Source of the DNA: Cunninghamia lanceolata
Lineage: Eukaryota > Streptophyta > Pinopsida > Cupressales > Cupressaceae
Length of the DNA stretch: 64,000 bases
NCBI GenBank assembly: GCA_027924645.1
Contig: BSBN01000039.1
Location: 20,496,001 to 20,560,000 of the forward strand
Direction: 5' to 3'
A program made the position numbers and the translations under genes. A model generated the notes under the pieces. That model saw nothing but the letters and a program-made list of their open reading frames with translations, was not told the DNA's origin and did no database searches. Position 1 is the stretch's first letter, and each line of letters begins with the position of its first letter. Positions 58,241-64,000 of the stretch are shown one piece after another.

Positions 58241-58915
58241 ATGAATCTGATCCAAGAACCTGACAGTCAAAGTGTAACAAGCTCAAATGCTTTCCAAAGT
58301 GTGAATGCTCCTGACAATTATGGATATCCAGAGAGTGGAGAATCTTTGATGATGAGGAGAACAATAACCACCATGAAGGTACCTGACAAAGAACCCCCAC
58401 AAAGAAAGTCTCTTTTCAGAACTACTTGCAAGGTAGGAGGAAAGGTATGTAGAGTTCTAATTGATTCTGATTCTACTAAAAATTTTGTATCTGATGAAAT
58501 GGTAACAAAGCTTAAGCTTAGAAGATTGCCTCACCCATCCCCATTTAAGGTCTCATGGCTTACCCAAGGTCAGAAAATAGTTGTAGAAGAGCAAGATTGG
58601 GTAGAGTTTCAGATTGGATCATATAAGGATAAGTTGTTGTTTGATATTACCAAGATGGATGCTTTCCATTTTTTATTTGGGAGACCATGGCAATATGATT
58701 TGAAGGCACGCCATGATGGTGTTAGGAACACCTATACAATCACCAAGAATGGTATGGTGATAGAGTTACTACCATTGACAGAGAAGGAGGAGAAATCAAA
58801 AGGAAAAGAAGTAAAGGTAATGTTGATGGAAGGAAAACAATTCATGAAAGAAGTAGCAGAAGAAGGTGCAGTTGCATATGTGCTAATTCCATGTCTCACA
58901 GTGCACAAAGAATAG
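58241..58915 (+). pseudogene. Element E aspartic protease
   Basis: The text NYGYPESGESLMMRR is shared almost exactly with element F. The active site region reads VLIDSDSTKNFVSDEM (about 58,456-58,503); the expected DSG or DTG is DSD here, so the essential Gly is lost. FLFGRPWQYD follows. The ORF ends with a stop at 58,913. Confidence 0.85.
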
Positions 58916-60230
58916 CAGCAAGAAGTCAAGAAAGAGAAGAAGCAAAGATTTATAGACCTAGCTATCCAAGGGTTATTGGATAAGTATAAAGGCATCATTT
59001 CTGATGGAATGCCAAGATCCCTACCACCTGTAAGGGATATTAGCCATTGCATAGATCTAATCCCAAGATCTACACTTCCAAATAAAGTAGCATATAAGCT
59101 AACTCCAAAATAGAATGTAGAAGTAGCAAGACAAATTGAGGAATTGCTAGACACAAGTTTGATTGGCAAACATTTAAGCCCATGTGCAGTACCAGCTATC
59201 CTAGCACCAAAGAAAGAAGGCACTTGGAGGCTTTGCACAGATTCTAGGGCTATTAATAAGATAACAATCCGGTATAGGTTTCCAATACCTAGGATAGAGG
59301 ATTTACTTGATTGTTTGGGAGGTGCTAAGTATTTTACAAAAATAGATCTGAAGAGTGGATATCATCAAATCAGAATAGGCCAGGAGATGAATGGAAAACA
59401 ACATTCAAAACCAATGAAGGGTTTTATGAGTGGAAAGTTATGCCTTTTGGTTTGTCTAATGCACCTAGTACTTTTTTGAGATTGATGAATGAGGTTTTGA
59501 GGGAATTCATGGGAAAGTTTGTCATAGTATATCTAGATGACATTCTGATTTTTAGCAATACAAAGGAAGAACATCTCAGACATATAGATTTGGTTCTCAA
59601 GAGGTTACATGAAGAGCAGCTGATGATAAATTTGGACAAGTGTTTGTTCATGCATGAGGAGATCACATATTTGGGTTTTGTCATTTCACAAGGAAAGCTG
59701 CAAATGGATAAGGAGAAGGTAAGTGCCATATTGTCTTGGCCAACTCCAAGGACTATGAATGATGTCAGAAGTTTCCATGGGTTAGCAACCTTCTACATAA
59801 AGTTTATAAGAGGGTTTAGTCATATTTGTACACCCATGCTTGATACTATAAAAGGAGGACAAAAGTGCAGATTTGCTTGGACTAAGGAAGGAGATGATTC
59901 CTTTGAAACATTGAAGAAGAAAGTGGCACAGCAGCTAGTCCTTGCACTTCCATATTTTAACAAAATTTTTCAGGTAGAATGTAATGCAAGTCACATGGCA
60001 ATTGGAGCAATACTCAGCCAAGAAGGTAGGCCAATTGCATTTTTCAGTGAGAAGCTCAACGATGCTAAAAAGAGGTATTCATCATATGATTTAGAAATGT
60101 ATGCTTTAGTCCAGTCACTCAAGAAGTGGAGGCATTACTTGATGCCAAAAGAATTCATAGTATTCACAGATAATTAGGCTCTAAGTTTTATCAACAGCCA
60201 GGAAAAGTTGAACCATAGACATATGAAATG
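58916..60230 (+). pseudogene. Element E reverse transcriptase and RNase H start
   Basis: RT text: [40 protein letters not shown], then a one-base frameshift near 59,383. From 59,440 onward the frame contains [17 protein letters not shown] and the catalytic [13 protein letters not shown] (near 59,521-59,560). RNase H begins at [18 protein letters not shown], where the family's catalytic Asp is Asn, and continues to IVFTDN with an intact Asp. Stops lie at 59,111 and 60,175. Confidence 0.9.
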
Positions 60231-61850
60231 GGTAGAAACTTTGCAAGCTTTTACCTTCACATTGAAGCATAAGAAAGGAGTCAAAAATAAGGTAGCTGAT
60301 GCCTTGAGCAGGAGAGCTCTAACAGTCAACCAGATCCAGTTGGAAAGTATTGGCATTGATTCATTGAAGACCATGTATGATGATGATGAAGATTTTGGAG
60401 AGATATATCAGGTATGTACTTCTTTTGGAAAGAAATACCATGCTGAGTTCTCTGAATTTCTGATCCAAGATGGATTGTTGTTCAAAGGTGGATAGTTGCG
60501 TATTCCAAGGTGTTCTATGAGGTTGAACATCATAAAAGAGAAACATTATGGAGCTATGGAAGGACATTTTGGTTTGGATAAGACTCTTAATCTTGTTCGA
60601 AGACATTATCATTGGCCTAAGTTACAATCAGATGTTAGAAAATTTGTCAAGACGTGTGTGATATGTTAGAAAGCAAAAGGAAGATCAACTAATGCAGGTT
60701 TATATCAGCCTTTACCCATTCCTTCTAGACCATGGGAAAGCATAAGTATGGATTTTGTGTTGGGTTTACCCAGAACCAGAAAAGGATATGATAGTGTTTT
60801 TGTTGTAGTGGACAGATTCAGCAAAATGGCACATTTCTTGCCATGCAAAACCACTGCTAATGCTTCATATATTACAGATTTGTTTTTGAAAGAAATAGTA
60901 AGAATACATGGATTGCCCTTGAGCATAGTGTCAGATAGGGATGTGAAGTTTATTGGTCATTTCTAGAGAACTCTGTGGAAAAAACTTGGAACAAATTTGT
61001 CTTTCTTATCTGTATATCATCCTCAAACAGATGGACAGACTGAAGTGGTAAATCATTCCTTAGGGAATTTGCTTAGATGCATGACAAGACAACATGGAGA
61101 CAAATGGGATAATATCCTATCATAGGCAGAATTTTCTTACAATGATACTATCAACAGGAGTACAGGGAAATCACCTTTTCAGATAGTGTATGGTATACAC
61201 CCAAGAGGTATTTTGGAGTTAAGAAACTTTCCTATAGGAGATTCTGTTAGTGCAGATGGAGAAGCTTTTACAGAAGCCATAAAAGAGGTACATGATCAGG
61301 TCAAGGACCAACTCCAACAAACCACTTTGAAGTATAAGGAGTATGCTGATCAAAAGAAGAAAGATGTACAGTTTGATGTTGGAGATTTGGTAGGGGTTCA
61401 TTTAAAAAAGGAAAGACTTCCTAAAGGCAAATATACAAAACTAATGTAGAGGAAGATTGGACCATGTCAAATTTTGAAAAAGCATTGATAGAATGCTTAT
61501 AAGATCCAACTCCCTTATGATCTTGGTTTATCACCTATATTCAATGTATGTGATTTAACTCCATACAAGCATAATCTAGATGAAGAACAGGACACATTCC
61601 AGGATACAGTCATTGATGACATTCCTAAACATGATCCATCATAGTTGCAGAAGATTTTAGACACAAGAGTGCTCAAGAAGACCCGGAACAAAAAATATTT
61701 GGAATATTTGGTGGCTTGGTAGGGAAAACCTGATTCAGAAGCAGTGTGGATGACTGAAGAACAGATCAACAAACATGGTTCAGACCTACATACTCTCATC
61801 TCAAGTGGACTTCAGATTTCTTCTTCTAGGGAGTATGGTGCAGGAGCACC
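60208..61850 (+). pseudogene. Element E integrase and chromodomain
   Basis: After the RNase H end ([15 protein letters not shown]) come the zinc domain (HYGAMEGHFGLDK ... TCVIC), the Asp of [18 protein letters not shown], the Asp of [13 protein letters not shown] and the Glu of YHPQTDGQTEVVN. A GPY-type segment (RKIGPCQI) follows near 61,450, then a chromodomain recognisable by NKKYLEYLVAW and PDSEAVWMTEEQI (about 61,690-61,770). About eight stops are spread over the frame. The frame overruns the 3' LTR start and stops at 61,867. Confidence 0.9.
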
Positions 61851-63589
61851 CCTTCAAAATAAAGCATAAGTCTAATTAGAGTATGTTTTGACTTTGTGAT
61901 GTAATAAGGTCCATGTGACCAATTCTTATGTTTTTAGTCAATCTAGGTTTATGTGCAAGTTAGTTAGAAGTTTGTTATGCTAGATGTTCTCTCCCAGCTG
62001 CTTGGAAGTCTCCCAGCCACTGGGAATCGACTCTGTACTACTCGTGAGGAGTAGATATACCTGCCCTAGCTTAGTTTGTTGGAGACATACCGTTGCATTG
62101 GAGAAACAGAGAGATATTGTGTTTTGGAGATCAGACTGAGTATTGTGTTACAATGGGGTTGTGGTATGCATTTTTGTTATTGAAATAAAGAAGATCCCGT
62201 TGTTTCATTTGTCTAATTTTTGATCTATTTCTATAGTCAATTTTGATTTTGTAGGCGAAATGGATTCATTCATCCATTCCACCGGTTGACTCTTTGAATC
62301 GGTGGAATGGACATGTACAGTAGTTTAGTTTGCATTTCCATGTTTCTGTTTATGCATTTCATGTTTGTGGGATCGATTTATAGCATGCTATGATTTCTCC
62401 TAGCATCCTCATGTGCTAGGGTTTGAAGGTTAAATTCTAAGTTAAAGTTGCCCAGGAAATGGTTCGGCTTGATCACAGTATTTTCTGTGTGAAATTTGTG
62501 AAGTTTTGAGGGTTTTGTCAAAATGTACATTTAACGGCTATACAGTGTTTGTATGTGACATACAGTCTGTGTGTATACCGCATTTGTATCTGTGCATATA
62601 TCACTAACTGATTTGGGTGCTAAAACATGTTAGAAATGCATGTTTCGAAGGTACAAAGGTGAAACAGTTCGGATATACAATTCCTGTGTATATCACTTTT
62701 GTTTGTTGGGGACAATTGATGTGTATATTGCTTTTGCATCCGAGGGTCATTTCGTGTGTATTCCTCGTTTGCATATCGGGTTTGTAAGTTGTGGATTTGG
62801 TAAGGTGTCGATATACAATCTCTATGTATATCACAATTGTATATTGGGTCATACAAGTTTTGAGTATATTGCATTTGCATGTTTCTGTGTATACGTCAAA
62901 TGCGTTTTATGGTTTGTATATAGCGAATGTATATTTCAAATATACATTCAGGTGATACAAGGGAAGGTCAATGGTCAGCAGATCGTGGAAGGAATATTCC
63001 AAGGGATATTCAATGAATGCATATTCAGTGTTGTATATTTGGTTGTATGTTCGAACATACATTCCACGGATACAAAGAAGTCAACGCTAGTCAAACATAC
63101 ATTGAGGGCATATCCAGAGGAATATTTGGTGGTTGTATATTTTGATTTGTATGTATCGGTTGTATGTATACAATGCACTGATACATTGTCAAAAGATACA
63201 TGGGATGACTGGTAGTGGAGGTAATAGGAACCGACGATAGTAGGTTGAGAATTGTATGTATGTTCGGTGGAGTGAACAATGCTCGTAGGTATATCGCGCG
63301 AATGTATGTTGGAAGATACATTGCGCTAGATGCAAGAAGTGACCAATAGGAATGATAGTGGAAACTGGCAATCACAGGTCAGGCGTTGTATGTATGAGTA
63401 TACAATGCAAAGCAAATGCAAGGGTCGTGGGCACGGTAGGTGAGAGTTTGCATGTATAAGGGGAAATGTACCTTGCGATAGGAAAATAAAGAGAAGGGTT
63501 ACTGAAATAGAGTTTATATGCATATTTAATAATGTATGGACATATGGTTGAGAATGTATGTTAGGGTTTTTGGTGGATGCTCTGCATCA
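61836..63589 (+). mobile_element. Element E 3' LTR, complete
   Basis: It starts TGGTGCAGGAGCACCCC after tctagggagta (polypurine tract) and ends gatgctctgcatca. Features in order: two 19-bp units (61991-62028), hairpin 1 (62274-62310), hairpin 2 (62399-62420), then a tgtatat/atacaa-rich stretch (62,530-63,560). Short open frames at 62,604-63,760 come from that repetitive text. Confidence 0.92.
62274..62420. promoter_or_regulatory. Two conserved hairpins in the E 3' LTR
   Basis: Hairpin 1: ccattccaccg (62274-62284) pairs perfectly with cggtggaatgg (62300-62310) around a 15-nt loop. Hairpin 2: cctagca (62399-62405) pairs with tgctagg (62414-62420). Order and spacing match element F although the sequence between and around them has diverged. 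Confidence 0.65.
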
Positions 63590-64000
63590 GACTTGGAGGA
63601 GATAAACTTGGGGGCATGCCATGCCCCCAAAAGGGTATATATTAGCAAACATCTCAAGCCAGACATCAGGAGTATGTTGATTGCATTATTGAAAAAATAT
63701 AAGCATGTCTTTGCATGGTCATATGAGGACCTAAAAGATTATAGAGAGGACTTATTCTAGCATGAGATTCCTTTGAAGCCTGGAGCTAAGCCATTCAGAT
63801 AGAAACAAAGACCTATTAACCCAACTTTGGCTCAAAAAATGCAAGAAGAGCTTGTAAAGCTTAGGGAGGCTAGAATAATTGTGCCTATTAGACACTCAAC
63901 TTGGGTGTCCAATCTTGTCCCAGTTAGAAATAAAATTGGTGATATAAGACTTTGTGTGGACTTTAGAAACTTGAATGTATCTTCTTTAAAGGATAATTAT
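63590..64000 (+). pseudogene. Element C reverse transcriptase, continued and cut by window end
   Basis: The frame resumes at the second gactt copy. Text: SKHLKPDIRSMLIALLKKYK, HVFAWSYEDLKDYREDL, then IPLKPGAKPFR, RPINPTLAQKMQEELVKL, RIIVPIRHSTWVSNLVPVRN and LCVDFRNLN, all standard RT N-terminal blocks and close to element G. Stops at about 63,758 and 63,800 replace residues that are usually Gln. The catalytic YMDD region lies outside the window. Confidence 0.88.

Larger units (their letters stand above)
56556..63589 (+). mobile_element. Element E: full-length chromovirus, GACTT target duplication
   Basis: A 7034-bp insertion flanked by gactt at 56551-56555 and 63590-63594; excision rejoins the RT frame of element C. 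Order: 5' LTR (56556-57106), initiator-tRNA-Met primer site, gag, protease, RT, RNase H, integrase, chromodomain, 3' LTR (61836-63589). The LTRs are 551 and 1754 bp because the 5' copy has an internal deletion. In about 140 aligned bases near the LTR starts I counted about 6 differences. Coding sequence has one frameshift and about a dozen stops, so it is dead but nearly complete. Confidence 0.93.
50456..64000 (+). mobile_element. Element C: Tat-like retrotransposon, interrupted by E, continues past the window
   Basis: It has a 5' LTR (truncated at its start), a degenerate tRNA-Arg-like primer site, gag, protease and an extra RNase H, then RT, which begins before element E and resumes after it at 63,590. 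The coding part keeps a single frame with scattered stops. It is the plus-strand counterpart of element G in domain order and resembles the array LTRs in its own LTR. The rest of RT, the integrase and the 3' LTR should lie to the right of the window. Confidence 0.85.

Noticed and set aside
1..64000. CRISPR arrays, bacterial operons, rRNA genes, attachment sites
   Set aside because: No direct-repeat/spacer pattern, Shine-Dalgarno-spaced gene clusters or rRNA signature; all repeats are explained by plant transposons.

Overview
The window looks like repeat-rich nuclear DNA from a seed plant, most likely a conifer or other gymnosperm. I infer this from AT-rich intergenic sequence, stacked full-length LTR retrotransposons of plant Ty3/gypsy lineages with very long LTRs, and the absence of any convincing host gene. 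No rRNA gene, functional tRNA gene, CRISPR array or bacterial-type operon is visible. Nearly every long reading frame is a decayed transposon protein or an artefact of a repetitive LTR.

Left part (1-13,560). A hAT-type transposase pseudogene lies on the minus strand (about 303-2922), with a 51-bp minisatellite in its N-terminal region. An unrecognised large minus-strand reading frame with an acidic tail (about 3838-8906) is split by a solo LTR (5888-6802; 5-bp target duplication CTATG). A second solo LTR (9570-11736) belongs to the same family as the LTRs in the right half. A non-coding stretch with GACATCATC repeats follows.

Centre (13,560-37,740). This is one Tat-like Ty3/gypsy element on the minus strand, called G. 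Its gag C-terminus, protease, extra RNase H, RT and integrase are spread over 24 kb because two other elements landed in it. Element F (16522-19865, plus strand; target duplication GAAGG) sits between the RNase H and RT. Element H (22202-36929, minus strand; target duplication CCTTG) sits between gag and protease. H is a 14.7-kb chromovirus-like element with LTRs of about 4.9 kb. Removing either insert restores G's frame.

Right part (37,960-64,000). A tandem LTR-internal-LTR-internal-LTR array on the minus strand (38276-50455) carries a non-autonomous derivative. It encodes part of gag fused to an unfamiliar acidic domain, with no pol. Its internal region has a tRNA-Arg-like primer binding site at one edge and an approximately 97-nt tRNA-Arg-like sequence at the other. 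The array abuts, head to head, a plus-strand Tat-like element C (50456 to beyond the window end). C is interrupted by a complete chromovirus E (56556-63589; target duplication GACTT). E is of the same family as F.

How the parts relate. G, C, the array and the solo LTR at 9570 form one Tat-like group with tRNA-Arg-like priming. The gag-retaining, pol-less array members could have depended on pol from relatives such as G or C. E, F and H are chromovirus-like; E and H have initiator-tRNA-Met primer sites. Relative order of events: G before F and H; C before E; the unknown gene before its solo LTR. Most premature stops in H, E and C sit where a single C-to-T or G-to-A change would make them, as expected for long-methylated DNA.
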